Shown: positions 37,591-46,709, numbered from the stretch's first letter. The stretch is DNA of 64,000 nucleotides from Phaeobacter sp. 11ANDIMAR09 (GCF_001294455.1 NZ_LIKT01000017.1:37859-101858), one strand, 5' to 3'. A program made the numbers and translations. Notes: generated from the letters alone by a model not told the origin.

Positions 37591-38409
37591 TTATTCGCCG
37601 AGCTTAGCGTGCACCTCGTCGAGGTCGATCTCTCCAATTGGCATCTTGTTGGAGGGATCTTCAAAATCGTATTTGAACAGCTCAAAATCACGTTTGTAGA
37701 TCTCGTAGATCAGATGCATAGACAGATCGTCGAAATAGTCCTCAACCGGATGCGCGCGTTTGGGGCCATGGCCTTCGCTCTCATTGAAGCGCGGGATCGC
37801 GCCCAGGTCGACTGTATGAGGCGTCTCGATGGCGTCCAGAACCTCCTGCATGCCGCCGTTGAAATCCTCGGTCCAGAAGATCTTGTTGTAGCGGCCGCCA
37901 TTCCAGATAAAGGTCGAGACATGGCCTGACATGGCAGACCAGTGGATATCGGGATCCATCGGGCGACGGAAGCGAATGCTGTCGCGCACAAAGAGCAGGA
38001 ACCGACGGAAGCTCTGGATCTGGTCAAACTCCTGCTTGCCATCCTCCCCGCCGACCTCAATGCCATATTCATAGATCAGTTTGGGCACCAGATTGCCGCG
38101 ATACCGTTTGCCGTTTCGCTGAATGCCGCAGATCTTGTCAAAGAACGAGCTGAGCACTCGCGTATAGGGGTTGCGCACACAGGTGAAGGCATAGGTGCGC
38201 TGGCCGCGGACATTGCGGGTAATCGGACCCTGGCTGTGCTCCAGCGCCCATTTGTGCAGCCCCTTTTGCGCGTCATGGATATCGCCGTCAAAGAATTCAC
38301 CATGATCCGAATAGTGCAGGATCTGACCAATGGTCGAGCAGGCGCATTTTGGCACTACGCGATAAATCACGCTTTCGCTCTCGGTCATCCAGGTGCCCGG
38401 AAATCCCAT
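37591..38409 (-). CDS. Carbohydrate sulfotransferase (sulfotransferase family 2)
   Basis: A 272-residue PAPS-dependent sulfotransferase. The 5'-phosphosulfate loop is RVVPKCACSTIGQ near residue 20, and the 3'-phosphate motif is FTCVRNPYTRVLSSFFDK near residue 95. This pattern belongs to the chondroitin/dermatan and related glycan sulfotransferases. It has no membrane helix, so it should act in the cytoplasm on a glycan or glycolipid precursor. The start 38409 follows GGAGGAAGG. It is divergent from a family 14 glycosyltransferase, which may make the acceptor. Confidence 0.85.
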   Translation of the reverse strand: MGFPGTWMTESESVIYRVVPKCACSTIGQILHYSDHGEFFDGDIHDAQKGLHKWALEHSQGPITRNVRGQRTYAFTCVRNPYTRVLSSFFDKICGIQRNGKRYRGNLVPKLIYEYGIEVGGEDGKQEFDQIQSFRRFLLFVRDSIRFRRPMDPDIHWSAMSGHVSTFIWNGGRYNKIFWTEDFNGGMQEVLDAIETPHTVDLGAIPRFNESEGHGPKRAHPVEDYFDDLSMHLIYEIYKRDFELFKYDFEDPSNKMPIGEIDLDEVHAKLGE

Positions 38410-38548
38410 GTCAGCCTTCCTCCAGTCGTGCCGCTTTGGCGGTACAATCCACATCTAAGCATAAAATTCAAATAATCTGGTTTATTCAATGCGCTCGCGC
38501 CTTTATCAAGGGGACAATCAGCTAGAAACAGGGTGTATCGTCTCCAAA

Positions 38549-40126
38549 ATGGCAAAAATTGCGTATATTCTGCTCTGCCACAAGGATCCTGAAGCGATCA
38601 TCCAGCAGGCTGAACAGCTGACAGCCGTCGGCGATTACATGTCCATCCATTTTGACCGCAGTGCCAGTCCAGAGGATTACGCCACTATTCAAAAGGCCCT
38701 GGCAGACAATCCAAACGTCTGTTTTGCCAAGAAGCGCATCAAATGTGGCTGGGGCGAATGGTCCCTGGTTCAGGCCACTCTGCATGCGCTGAGCAGTGCC
38801 ATCGAAGAGTTTCCCCGCGCCACCCATTTCTACATGCTGTCTGGCGATTGTATGGCGATCAAAACCGCTGAATACGCCCATGACTTCCTGGATCGTCACG
38901 ATTGCGACTTTGTCGAGAGCTTTGATTTTTTTGAGAGCGACTGGATCAAGACCGGCATGAAGGAAGAGCGGCTGACCTATCGGCACTTCTTTAATGAGCG
39001 CACGAACAAGGCGCTGTTTTATGGCAGCGTGAATCTGCAAAAGAAACTGGGGCTAAAGCGGGAGATTCCCAGCGATATCCAGGTACAGATCGGTAGTCAG
39101 TGGTGGTGCCTGCGCCGCCGCACTGTGGAATCGATTTTTGACCTTCTGAGCCGGCGCAAAGACATCATCCGCTTTTTCCAGACCACCTGGATTCCGGATG
39201 AGACCTTTTTTCAAACCCTGGTACGCCACCTGGTTCCGGGCTCCGAAATCGACAGCCGCACCCTGACTTTTTTGATGTTCACCGACTACGGCATGCCGGT
39301 CAATTTCTACAATGATCACTATGATCTGCTGCTCAGCCAGGACTTTCTCTTTGCCCGCAAGATCAGCCCCGACGCCAAAGAGCTGAAACTGCGGCTGGGC
39401 CGTCTCTATGCCGCCCAGGGCGTGAGCTTTCAAATCTCCAATGAGGGCCGCAGCCTGTATAAATTCCTGGTCAAACGGGGGCGTATTGGCCGCCGCTTTG
39501 CCACCCGGTTCTGGGAGAAGGAAAGCTCGCTGGGGCGCGAGCGCGAGCTGATGATCGTAGTCTGCAAAAAATGGCATGTGGCCAAGCGGCTGATCGAACA
39601 GCTGCGCAAAAGCACCAATATTCCAGCCATTGAGTATCTGTTCCACGAAGAGGGCACACCATTGCCCGATCTTGGCGGCATCCAGGCCTCTTTGAACAAA
39701 CGTACCCGGCACCGGCGTGCCCTAATGCGGATGCTGTTTGAGTATTTTGATACTGACCGCCTGGTCATCTGCATGGATCCTGCTGCTCTGGAACTTATGA
39801 ACGACTTCAACTCAGATCGCTCAACCACGCGAACCCTGCAAATTGAATGCGATTTTACCGATGATTACCTGATCGGCCATGCCCACCGCGTCGGCCTGGC
39901 TGGCGAGCGCACGCCGCAACAAACGCTGGAACGGCTGCTGCCGACTATCCGCAACGATATTGTCTACGAGTCCGACCGTATTCGCGATTCTGGCTATTCC
40001 AACTATTCGATCATTCGCGAAACCGACAGTGCCGAAGAAAACGCCGACCAGCTGGCCAAGTTCTTTGGCCTGCCCTTCGAGACAGCCAAAGAACTGGCTG
40101 AAACGCCTTATCTCTTTGCCGATTAA
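38549..40126 (+). CDS. Family 14 glycosyltransferase (core-2/I-branching type) with DUF5928-like tail
   Basis: A 525-residue protein. Residues 1-260 match GT14 beta-1,6-N-acetylglucosaminyltransferases: AYILLCHKDPEAI, YMSIHFDRSA, FYMLSGDCMAIK, GSQWWCLRRRTV and WIPDETFFQTL. The remaining 260 residues form a separate domain I associate with roseobacter DUF5928 proteins (REREL MIVVCKKWHVAKRL; EYLFHEEGTPLPDLGG; TDDYLIGHAHRVGL). The tail's role is unknown. No ribosome-binding site stands out before 38549; an ATG at 38489 is an alternative. With the divergent sulfotransferase it may build a sulfated surface glycan. Confidence 0.85.
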   Translation: MAKIAYILLCHKDPEAIIQQAEQLTAVGDYMSIHFDRSASPEDYATIQKALADNPNVCFAKKRIKCGWGEWSLVQATLHALSSAIEEFPRATHFYMLSGDCMAIKTAEYAHDFLDRHDCDFVESFDFFESDWIKTGMKEERLTYRHFFNERTNKALFYGSVNLQKKLGLKREIPSDIQVQIGSQWWCLRRRTVESIFDLLSRRKDIIRFFQTTWIPDETFFQTLVRHLVPGSEIDSRTLTFLMFTDYGMPVNFYNDHYDLLLSQDFLFARKISPDAKELKLRLGRLYAAQGVSFQISNEGRSLYKFLVKRGRIGRRFATRFWEKESSLGRERELMIVVCKKWHVAKRLIEQLRKSTNIPAIEYLFHEEGTPLPDLGGIQASLNKRTRHRRALMRMLFEYFDTDRLVICMDPAALELMNDFNSDRSTTRTLQIECDFTDDYLIGHAHRVGLAGERTPQQTLERLLPTIRNDIVYESDRIRDSGYSNYSIIRETDSAEENADQLAKFFGLPFETAKELAETPYLFAD

Positions 40127-40160
40127 GCGCTTTGTCTGCTTCCCTAGACCTTGCCTTGGT

Positions 40161-40182
40161 CGGCCCGCCTAAAAGCGGGCCG
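40161..40182. terminator. Bidirectional hairpin after the GT14 gene
   Basis: CGGCCCGC-CTAAAA-GCGGGCCG between the convergent GT14 and DUF1523 genes. There is no U-tract, so termination strength is uncertain. Confidence 0.55.
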
Positions 40183-40191
40183 GCTGATGCT

Positions 40192-40833
40192 TCAGCCTTT
40201 CAGGCCAGAAAGCCAGCGGCGCAGTCGTCCGCGACGCTCAGAAAGCGCGTCGCCCGCCGCATAGAACCCGTCTTCCACCTCCTCAAGTACCGGATCAATC
40301 CGGTTGCGCCGGAACCGGCGCCAGCGCACGTAAATGGCCCAGAACAGCGCTGCTAGCAGCGTCAGGAAGATGATATTGAACCAATTGACCGGCTTGTCAT
40401 CGGGGCCTGCCGCCGGCGTGATCGAGATCGCATTGGGGAAGGTAGACAAAAAGACGCTGCGCCAGCCGTAGTGCAGGACTACAACCCATTCCGGATCATC
40501 CTTGGTCGAGATCGCATCATTTGCTTCAGTATAAAGATTGGCCGTGTCGAATTTAAAATAGGGCGGCCAATGCCAGCCCGTGTCCTCGTTGCGGTAAACG
40601 ATTGCATCGCCATTGGCCTGGAAGGACTGAATAAACTGAACATCCCGGGTCACGGCTGCCTGTGACTGACTGTCCGGAGTGGACCAGAAGATCCGCTTCC
40701 AATTGTCCAGCTCCTGGCGTTCCTCATAGGTGCTGACGATCCGCACCACATCGTATTGTGGCAGGGTATAATGCAGGAAGGCTGCAAAGACAGACCAGAC
40801 CGTGATCAAAAATCCCCATTTGATATAGGCCAT
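40192..40833 (-). CDS. DUF1523 membrane protein
   Basis: A 213-residue protein with membrane helices at about residues 5-24 and 148-170 and a periplasmic part between them containing WKRIFWSTPDSQSQA, DVQFIQSFQANGDAIVYRNEDTGWHWPPYFKFD-like residues and VLHYGWRSVFLSTFPNAISI. These are marks of the DUF1523 family, common in Rhodobacteraceae and without known function. A basic cytoplasmic tail (RRRGRLRRW) follows. It is followed by no gene on the strand and preceded by a small membrane protein 12 bases upstream, so likely an operon. Confidence 0.85.
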   Translation of the reverse strand: MAYIKWGFLITVWSVFAAFLHYTLPQYDVVRIVSTYEERQELDNWKRIFWSTPDSQSQAAVTRDVQFIQSFQANGDAIVYRNEDTGWHWPPYFKFDTANLYTEANDAISTKDDPEWVVVLHYGWRSVFLSTFPNAISITPAAGPDDKPVNWFNIIFLTLLAALFWAIYVRWRRFRRNRIDPVLEEVEDGFYAAGDALSERRGRLRRWLSGLKG

Positions 40834-40845
40834 GACAGATGCCCC

Positions 40846-41112
40846 TCAGCTAAAGTTTACCATATAGATGACCAGCGCAATTGCGCTCAGCGGCAAGATA
40901 TAGACCAATAGGATCAACCGGCGCCGCAGGGAGTGGTCGTATTGTTTCAGCCCCCGCTGGATGAAGGTCCGCCGGTCTCCGGTCAACCCCCTCTCTGCCC
41001 ACCGCTGTTTCAACTTGGCGCGGCGCCGCTCACGGGAGTAAAGCGAAACCCCTCCATAGATCACGGTCAGCCCCACCAGCAGCAGCAAAGACAGGCGAAT
41101 AAAGGCAACCAT
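40846..41112 (-). CDS. Small two-helix membrane protein of unknown function
   Basis: An 88-residue protein with a hydrophobic helix at each end (residues 4-24 and 66-86) and a highly basic loop between them (RERRRAKLKQRWAERGLTGDRRTFIQ). I do not recognise a family name. It lies 12 bases upstream of the DUF1523 gene and 68 bases after pssA, all on one strand, which suggests a membrane-related operon. The start follows AGGAGCCTGATATG-like sequence. Confidence 0.75.
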   Translation of the reverse strand: MVAFIRLSLLLLVGLTVIYGGVSLYSRERRRAKLKQRWAERGLTGDRRTFIQRGLKQYDHSLRRRLILLVYILPLSAIALVIYMVNFS

Positions 41113-41180
41113 ATCAGGCTCCTGTTTGGCCGACTCCCCAGCAGTCAGCGGGCGCGTTGCAAAACCCTGCGGCTCTCACC

Positions 41181-41930
41181 TCACTCGGAGGGGGCCGAGG
41201 GACGGGTAATCAACCCCCAGACCACCAAACAGACATAGCTCAGGCAGAGCAGAACAAGGGTCGACCAAGCATAGGTCAGAACCGCTGCCCCGGCAAAGGC
41301 GCAGGCCACCAGAAAATACTTCACGTTCTCACGCGAAATGCGCACCATCTTGGGGGACCAGGTGGGGATGCGGCTGATCATCAGCAAGCCGATGACGATC
41401 ATATGCAGACAGATCAACAGCTTGGGAAAGCCGGTCCCGGCACCAAAGGCAAAGGAAATGAACATGGGCAGCATCGCCAAAAGCGCGCCTGCGGGCGAGG
41501 GAATGCCAACGAAGTAACCACCGGGCACCTCACTCGCCTCATCGGATTTGGTGGCAACATTGAACCTGGCCAGCCGTACGACACAACAGACCGAGAACAC
41601 CAGCACTGAGATCCAGCCGGCATTGCTCATATCTTGAAGCGCCCAGAAATAGATCACCAGCGGCGCCGCCACGCCAAAGTTGAGGAAATCTGCCAGGGAA
41701 TCCAACTCGGCCCCCATCTTGCTGTCGCTGCCCAGCGCCCGCGCCAGCCGTCCGTCCAGCCCGTCCAGAATGGCAGCAGCTAGGATCAGTTGCACGGCCA
41801 GCACATAGTTGCCCTGCACCCCAAAGCGAATGGCCGAAAGCCCGGCGCAGATTGCGCCGACCGTCATGATATTGGGCAAGAGCTGGATCAGCGCAAACTC
41901 GGTCAGGCGTTTATCGTGAGGTTCATCCAT
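41181..41930 (-). CDS. pssA: CDP-diacylglycerol-serine O-phosphatidyltransferase
   Basis: A 249-residue CDP-alcohol phosphatidyltransferase with about seven or eight membrane helices. The catalytic motif D-G-x2-A-R-x8-G-x3-D-x3-D is present as DGLDGRLARALGSDSKMGAELDSLAD near residue 57. It makes phosphatidylserine, the precursor of phosphatidylethanolamine. The C-terminal helices match the long PssA form. The decarboxylase gene psd, often adjacent, is not in this window. It is followed by two small membrane-protein genes. Confidence 0.92.
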   Translation of the reverse strand: MDEPHDKRLTEFALIQLLPNIMTVGAICAGLSAIRFGVQGNYVLAVQLILAAAILDGLDGRLARALGSDSKMGAELDSLADFLNFGVAAPLVIYFWALQDMSNAGWISVLVFSVCCVVRLARFNVATKSDEASEVPGGYFVGIPSPAGALLAMLPMFISFAFGAGTGFPKLLICLHMIVIGLLMISRIPTWSPKMVRISRENVKYFLVACAFAGAAVLTYAWSTLVLLCLSYVCLVVWGLITRPSAPSE

Positions 41931-42210
41931 GGCGCAGCGTGGTCACTTATATGAGACAGAAATCATCTGTTGGGAACATAGCCCCACCCGCTGTCAAAAC
42001 CAAATCCGCAACTGACGCGCAAAGAACAAATCAACACCTAGGCGAGGCGGCCCACTCATAAGAGATTTCATCTTGAAAGCAAGGGAAAGCCGCGCGACTC
42101 AGGATAGGGCCATGACAAATATGAGCTGCGCGCGGGATCATCTGGCACCCCTTGCCTGGACTGAAGCCGCAGGTCTGGCCGCGCCACAGGTCTGGCCGTA
42201 TCAGAATGCA
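41931..42210. other. Gene-free stretch upstream of pssA
   Basis: About 280 bases with no credible gene, running up to repeat copy D. It should carry the pssA promoter. Short reading frames on both strands (for example 42073-42321 plus) overlap the repeat hairpins and have no ribosome-binding site or coding-like composition. Confidence 0.5.
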
Positions 42211-42282
42211 GCACCGCGCCAACGGCGCGGTGCGAGGCCCAACGGGGCGCGATCCCGTCAGGGATCAAGGCCGGGCGGGAGC
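42211..42282 (-). repeat. Two-hairpin 3'-UTR element, copy D
   Basis: Oriented with the minus-strand creatinase gene, whose stop is 35 bases away. Plus-strand order: GCACCGCGCC-AAC-GGCGCGGTGC stem (42211-42233), CCCAACGGGG (42238-42247), GATCCC-GTCA-GGGATC stem (42251-42266), CCGGGCGGGAGC (42271-42282). It is followed by CTACCCCC, also seen beside copy B. Confidence 0.75.
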
Positions 42283-42317
42283 GCTACCCCCACCTTTCCT
42301 AGCCCAGCGTCAGGACT

Positions 42318-43526
42318 TTAGCCCACGACGTTGAACTCCGGCCCATAGGGGTATTTGGTGATGTTCTCGTTGCCATCCTCGTGGATGATCAGGATGTCAT
42401 GCTCACGGTAGCCACCAGCGCCGGGCTGGCCGTCAGCGATGGTCAGCATCGGCTCCATCGAAATCACCATACCGGGTTCAAGCACTGTGTCGATGTCTTC
42501 ACGCAGTTCCAAACCAGCCTCGCGGCCGTAGTAATGCGACAGGACGCCGAACGAGTGACCATAGCCAAAGGTGCGATACTGCAGCAGATCCTGCTCTTCA
42601 AAAAAGGCATTGATCTGATGGGTGATCTCGGCGCAGCTGGCCCCGGGTTTCAACAGCGAAATCCCCAGCTCGTGGGCGGCGACATTGGCCTCCCAGATGC
42701 GCAGGCTCTCGGCATCCACCTCCTTCACAAACATGGTGCGTTCCAACGCAGTGTAATAGCCTGAAATCATTGGGAAGGTGTTCAGTGACAGGATGTCGCC
42801 ACGCTGCAGGGTGCGCGATGTCACCGGGTTATGAGCGCCATCGGTGTTGATGCCGGACTGGAACCAGACCCAGCTGTCACGGTATTCCGCATCCGGGAAA
42901 CGCTTGGCGATTTCCAGCTCCATGGCATCACGGCCCGCCATGGCCACGTCGATTTCGCGGGCACCTTCCTTAACCGCATCACGGATGGCAAAACCACCCA
43001 CATCCGCAACCGCAGCCCCAGCGCGGATCATCTCCAGCTCGGCTTCCGATTTGCCCATACGCTGAACCATGGTGGCGTCATATAGATCGACCAGCTTTGA
43101 CGGGTTCAGGAAACCTTCCAGCTTGGCTTTCTGCATCAGGGTCAGATGATCGCTTTCATAGCCAATCACCACGCCTGCACCAGAGACCGATTTGATCGCC
43201 CGCCAAAAATTGTCGCGCTGCCAGTCGGTATAGGTGATGTTGTCACAGAAAGAACGGCGCCAGGGCTGGCCCGCATCGATCCCGGCAGAGATCGTCACGG
43301 CCTCGTCGGCGGTGACCACCAGGCCGTAAGGGCGCCCAAAGGCACAATAGGTAAAGCCCGAGTAGTAGGAGATATTATGCATCGAGGTGAAGACAGCGGC
43401 GCTCACCCCGTTGTCGATCATGATTTTACGCAGACCCGCAATGCGAGCCTCATATTCCGAGACTGCAAACTGCAGCGGCGCTTTTTCACCGTTGTGAAAA
43501 CGATACATTTCAGGACGTGAAGTCAT
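42318..43526 (-). CDS. Creatinase (creatine amidinohydrolase)
   Basis: A 402-residue pita-bread-fold enzyme, one residue shorter than Pseudomonas creatinase. It shares long identical blocks with that protein as I recall it: NIxYYSxFxYCxFGRPY, YTDWQRDN, WFQSGINTDGAHNPVT, YGHSFGxLSHYYGREAGLEL and PGAGGYREHDILI. The catalytic histidine falls exactly at His232, and the metal ligands of M24 peptidases are absent, as expected. It hydrolyses creatine to sarcosine and urea. The start 43526 follows AAGGAAGGG. No creatininase or sarcosine oxidase gene is close by. Confidence 0.88.
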   Translation of the reverse strand: MTSRPEMYRFHNGEKAPLQFAVSEYEARIAGLRKIMIDNGVSAAVFTSMHNISYYSGFTYCAFGRPYGLVVTADEAVTISAGIDAGQPWRRSFCDNITYTDWQRDNFWRAIKSVSGAGVVIGYESDHLTLMQKAKLEGFLNPSKLVDLYDATMVQRMGKSEAELEMIRAGAAVADVGGFAIRDAVKEGAREIDVAMAGRDAMELEIAKRFPDAEYRDSWVWFQSGINTDGAHNPVTSRTLQRGDILSLNTFPMISGYYTALERTMFVKEVDAESLRIWEANVAAHELGISLLKPGASCAEITHQINAFFEEQDLLQYRTFGYGHSFGVLSHYYGREAGLELREDIDTVLEPGMVISMEPMLTIADGQPGAGGYREHDILIIHEDGNENITKYPYGPEFNVVG

Positions 43527-43737
43527 ATTAGACCCTTCCTTCTTACAAGAAAGGTCCCGGCGTTCAGGACGGATTTTGAGATTTAGAAGGGCAGCATGTC
43601 TCCCATGCGGCGACGCCATCGCCTGGCCCTGTGCCGGACCATGGCGGCGAATCCCGATTGAGGCAAGCGATTTCTTCGCCCCTCTCATTCAATAGGATGT
43701 GTCAGCCCCTGTCAGCGGCCGACAGACCCCTGCGGCC

Positions 43738-44526
43738 CTAACTGACCAGCAGCCGCACCAGATCGCTTTCCGGATCCGCCAAGGGATCAATGACGTTGAA
43801 ATGATGTTTGCCAAAGGCAATCACATGATCCGCCTGCCAGGCATCGGCCAACCACTGGGCCTGATCCAGGAAGGCCGGGCGTTCCTCTGCGCCGACCCAG
43901 ACAGTTACCTCGCTGTGGAAGCGTTGCTGCATCTCCACCGGGCTTTCTGCCTTGGCCGCGTCACAGTCCATCTGGAACTTGTCGTTCATCGAGGTTCGCA
44001 ACAGCGGCAACAGATCCGCCAGCGGAGAGATCGGCACCACCACCTTCATACGCTCTCCAACCTCAGCCGGAATCATCTCGGGATCCAGCATCCGGGCCAC
44101 CAGATGCCCCCCTGCCGAATGGCCGGTCAGAGAGATCGGCACGTCTGGCACCTCCTGTGCGATACGGATCACCGCCTTGGCCACCTGCTGGGTGATATCA
44201 GCAATTCGCACCTCCGGGCATAGATCATAAGAAGGCATGGCAACCGCCCATCCATGGGCCAGAGCACCAACCGCCAGATGCGACCAGGAACTTTTGTCAA
44301 AGGCCATCCAATAGCCACCATGTACAAAGATCAGCACGCCCTTGGGGGCGGCTTCCGGCAGGAAGAGGTCGAAACGATGCCGCTCTCCCTCTGCATAGGC
44401 GATGTCCAGCCGCGCCCGCTCATGCAGGCTATTGCGGAAATCCTCGGCCGAGGCCGCCCAGCGCGGCGGGAATTCCTCGGCGCCCGCAATATGGGCCCCA
44501 TTGGCGTAGGCGTCGTCCAGTTCCAT
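43738..44526 (-). CDS. Alpha/beta hydrolase, kynurenine formamidase-like
   Basis: A 262-residue esterase-fold enzyme. The oxyanion motif is VHGGYWMAFDKSSW near residue 68, the nucleophile GHSAGG is near residue 135, and the catalytic histidine is in GKHHFNVID. HGGYW plus GHSAGGH is typical of arylformamidases and their relatives, which deformylate N-formylkynurenine in tryptophan breakdown, but no kynureninase or tryptophan dioxygenase gene is here, so specificity is uncertain. The start 44526 follows GAGGGGAG. It may follow on the same transcript as nothing upstream; the next gene is divergent. Confidence 0.85.
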   Translation of the reverse strand: MELDDAYANGAHIAGAEEFPPRWAASAEDFRNSLHERARLDIAYAEGERHRFDLFLPEAAPKGVLIFVHGGYWMAFDKSSWSHLAVGALAHGWAVAMPSYDLCPEVRIADITQQVAKAVIRIAQEVPDVPISLTGHSAGGHLVARMLDPEMIPAEVGERMKVVVPISPLADLLPLLRTSMNDKFQMDCDAAKAESPVEMQQRFHSEVTVWVGAEERPAFLDQAQWLADAWQADHVIAFGKHHFNVIDPLADPESDLVRLLVS

Positions 44527-44714
44527 GCAATTGCTCCCCTCATTGGTCAACAAGTGACAACCTCCTCCAGCCATTGTCAAATGGTCTTCTGCGCTCTACA
44601 GTAAAATTAACAAGTGAATTACTTTATGATCAAATTCTGGACTCATGGATCTTTCTGGACATATCTAGTCAGAACCGTTTTCCATGCCGGCACAAACACC
44701 CCCGGGAGGCCCCT

Positions 44715-46187
44715 ATGCTACAAACCACCACTGCGCTGAAATCTCTGCTGAGCGATCCGACCTTGCTGGAAACCCGCGCCTATATCGGCGGCGCCTTCAC
44801 GGATGGCGATGGCACTTTTGACGTCACCAATCCCGCCCGTGGCGATGTGATCGCCCAGGTGGCAGATGTCAGCCGCGCGCAGGTAGCTGGCGCCATTGCC
44901 CAGGCCGATGTTGCGCAAAAAGAATGGGCTAAATGGACCGGCAAAGAGCGGGCAAACGTGCTGCGCAAATGGTACGACCTGATGATGGAAAATCAGGAAG
45001 ACCTGGCTGTCATCCTAACCGCTGAAATGGGCAAGCCTCTGGCAGAAGCGCGGGGCGAGATCGCCTATGGCGCCTCCTTCATTGAGTTCTTTGCCGAAGA
45101 AGCAAAACGCATCTATGGCGAGACCATCCCCGGCCATCAACGCGACAAACGTATCACAGTGTTGAAACAGCCGATCGGCGTGGCGGCCTCCATCACGCCC
45201 TGGAACTTCCCCAATGCCATGATCACCCGCAAGGCAGGTCCTGCGCTGGCCGCGGGCTGCGCCTTTGTGGCCCGTCCCGCCGAACTCACACCCCTGTCGG
45301 CCACGGCTTTGGCAGTTCTGGCCGACCGGGCAGGCATTCCCGCTGGTGTCTTCAGCGTTGTGCCCACCTCCAACGCCTCGGAAACCGGCAAGGAATTCTG
45401 CGAAAACAACGCCGTGCGCAAGCTGACCTTTACCGGCTCTACCGAAGTGGGTCGTATCCTGATGCGCCAGGCCGCCGATACGGTGATGAAATGTTCGATG
45501 GAGCTGGGGGGCAATGCGCCCTTTATCGTCTTTGACGACGCGGATCTCGATGCCGCCGTCGAAGGCGCCATCATGTGCAAGTTCCGCAATAATGGTCAGA
45601 CCTGCGTCTGCGCCAACCGGATCTATGTGCAGGCCGGAGTCTATGATGCCTTTGCCGCCAAGCTGAAAGAGGCCGTGGCCAAAATGAAAGTCGGAGACGG
45701 AATGGAAGAGGGCATTCTCTTTGGCCCGCTAATCAATGCTAAGGCCGTCACCAAGGTGCAAGAGCACATCGCAGACGCCACCTCCAAGGGCGCTGAAGTC
45801 ATCCTGGGCGGCACCCCGTCAGAACTGGGGGGAACCTTCTTTGAGCCCACGATCGTGACCGGTGCCACTCGCGACATGAATTTTGCCACTGACGAGACCT
45901 TTGGCCCCCTGGCGCCTTTGTTTAAATTCGAAAGCGAGGATGAGGTCATCGAGATGGCCAATGACACCATCTTTGGTCTCGCTTCCTATTTCTATGCCAA
46001 GGATCTGAGCCGGGTCTACAAGGTTGCCGAAGCCCTGGAATATGGCATTGTCGGCATCAACACCGGCATCATCTCGACCGAGGTCGCCCCCTTTGGCGGT
46101 GTCAAGCAATCCGGCCTGGGCCGCGAAGGCAGCCATCACGGAATCGAAGACTATTTGGAAATGAAATACATCTGCATGGCAGTTTGA
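44715..46187 (+). CDS. gabD: Succinate-semialdehyde dehydrogenase
   Basis: A 490-residue aldehyde dehydrogenase oxidising succinate semialdehyde to succinate in GABA and related catabolism. The catalytic Cys297 is in NNGQTCVCANR and Glu263 in MELGGNAP. The oxyanion Asn is in TPWNFPNAM, and the tail FGGVKQSGLGREGSHHGIEDYLE is typical of GabD. Arg187 (FVARPAELTPL) stands where most family members have the lysine that contacts the NAD(P) ribose. RBS GGGAGG precedes ATG 44715. Confidence 0.92.
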   Translation: MLQTTTALKSLLSDPTLLETRAYIGGAFTDGDGTFDVTNPARGDVIAQVADVSRAQVAGAIAQADVAQKEWAKWTGKERANVLRKWYDLMMENQEDLAVILTAEMGKPLAEARGEIAYGASFIEFFAEEAKRIYGETIPGHQRDKRITVLKQPIGVAASITPWNFPNAMITRKAGPALAAGCAFVARPAELTPLSATALAVLADRAGIPAGVFSVVPTSNASETGKEFCENNAVRKLTFTGSTEVGRILMRQAADTVMKCSMELGGNAPFIVFDDADLDAAVEGAIMCKFRNNGQTCVCANRIYVQAGVYDAFAAKLKEAVAKMKVGDGMEEGILFGPLINAKAVTKVQEHIADATSKGAEVILGGTPSELGGTFFEPTIVTGATRDMNFATDETFGPLAPLFKFESEDEVIEMANDTIFGLASYFYAKDLSRVYKVAEALEYGIVGINTGIISTEVAPFGGVKQSGLGREGSHHGIEDYLEMKYICMAV

Positions 46188-46221
46188 CGCCGAGGGCAAA
46201 TCTGCAAAACAGTTCCACGAC

Positions 46222-46252
46222 CCTGGGCCCCTATTTCAGATTGGGGCCCAGG
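46222..46252. terminator. Bidirectional hairpin, gabD/globin
   Basis: CCTGGGCCCC and GGGGCCCAGG form a perfect 10-bp stem around an 11-nt loop between convergent genes. There is no long U-tract. Confidence 0.6.
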
Positions 46253-46283
46253 TCTCACTGCAGAAACTTTGACCTGTCCCCCG

Positions 46284-46709
46284 TTAGGACTGCGTTTCCA
46301 GATCTGCATGCCCTTCGGCCTGGATCAGCTGCATGACACCCTGAATGGCCTGCTTCCAAACAGCCACCTGCTCCGGAGAAAGCTCGTCGCCGAGCACATC
46401 CTGCAATGCTGCCATCACGGCCCTTCCCGCCATCTCCGTTTCCTGAGCCCCCAAACCATAGCGCGCATGTGTCTTGGCAAGGCTAGCGCCCGTATGGGCC
46501 AGGCTCTGGTTGTTGGCGACGCCTTTGAGACAATAGGTCAGCATCGATGCAAACATTTCTTTCTGTTTGGCAAAGTCACCGTCAAAGAGCTGCTCTACCT
46601 CTGGTAAAAGCGCAAAGAGATGGGCATAGAACCGTTCGGCCAACTCTGCTTTTCTGGCATAGATCTTGGCGAAACTGGACTGCATCACTTCGATGTCCTG
46701 AACTTCCAT
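46284..46709 (-). CDS. Globin-family protein
   Basis: A 141-residue single-domain globin: FAKIYARKAELAERFYAHLFALLPEVEQLFDGDF covers helices A to C/D with the conserved CD-corner phenylalanine, and the proximal histidine lies in ASLAKTHARYGLG. It resembles the globin domain of flavohaemoglobins and Vitreoscilla-type haemoglobins, so oxygen binding or nitric-oxide dioxygenation is likely; it has no reductase domain. The region upstream is AT-rich. It is a single gene. Confidence 0.85.
   Translation of the reverse strand: MEVQDIEVMQSSFAKIYARKAELAERFYAHLFALLPEVEQLFDGDFAKQKEMFASMLTYCLKGVANNQSLAHTGASLAKTHARYGLGAQETEMAGRAVMAALQDVLGDELSPEQVAVWKQAIQGVMQLIQAEGHADLETQS

Noticed and set aside
42073..42321. 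Small plus-strand frame over repeat copy D
   Set aside because: It encodes the repeat hairpins themselves and has no ribosome-binding site.
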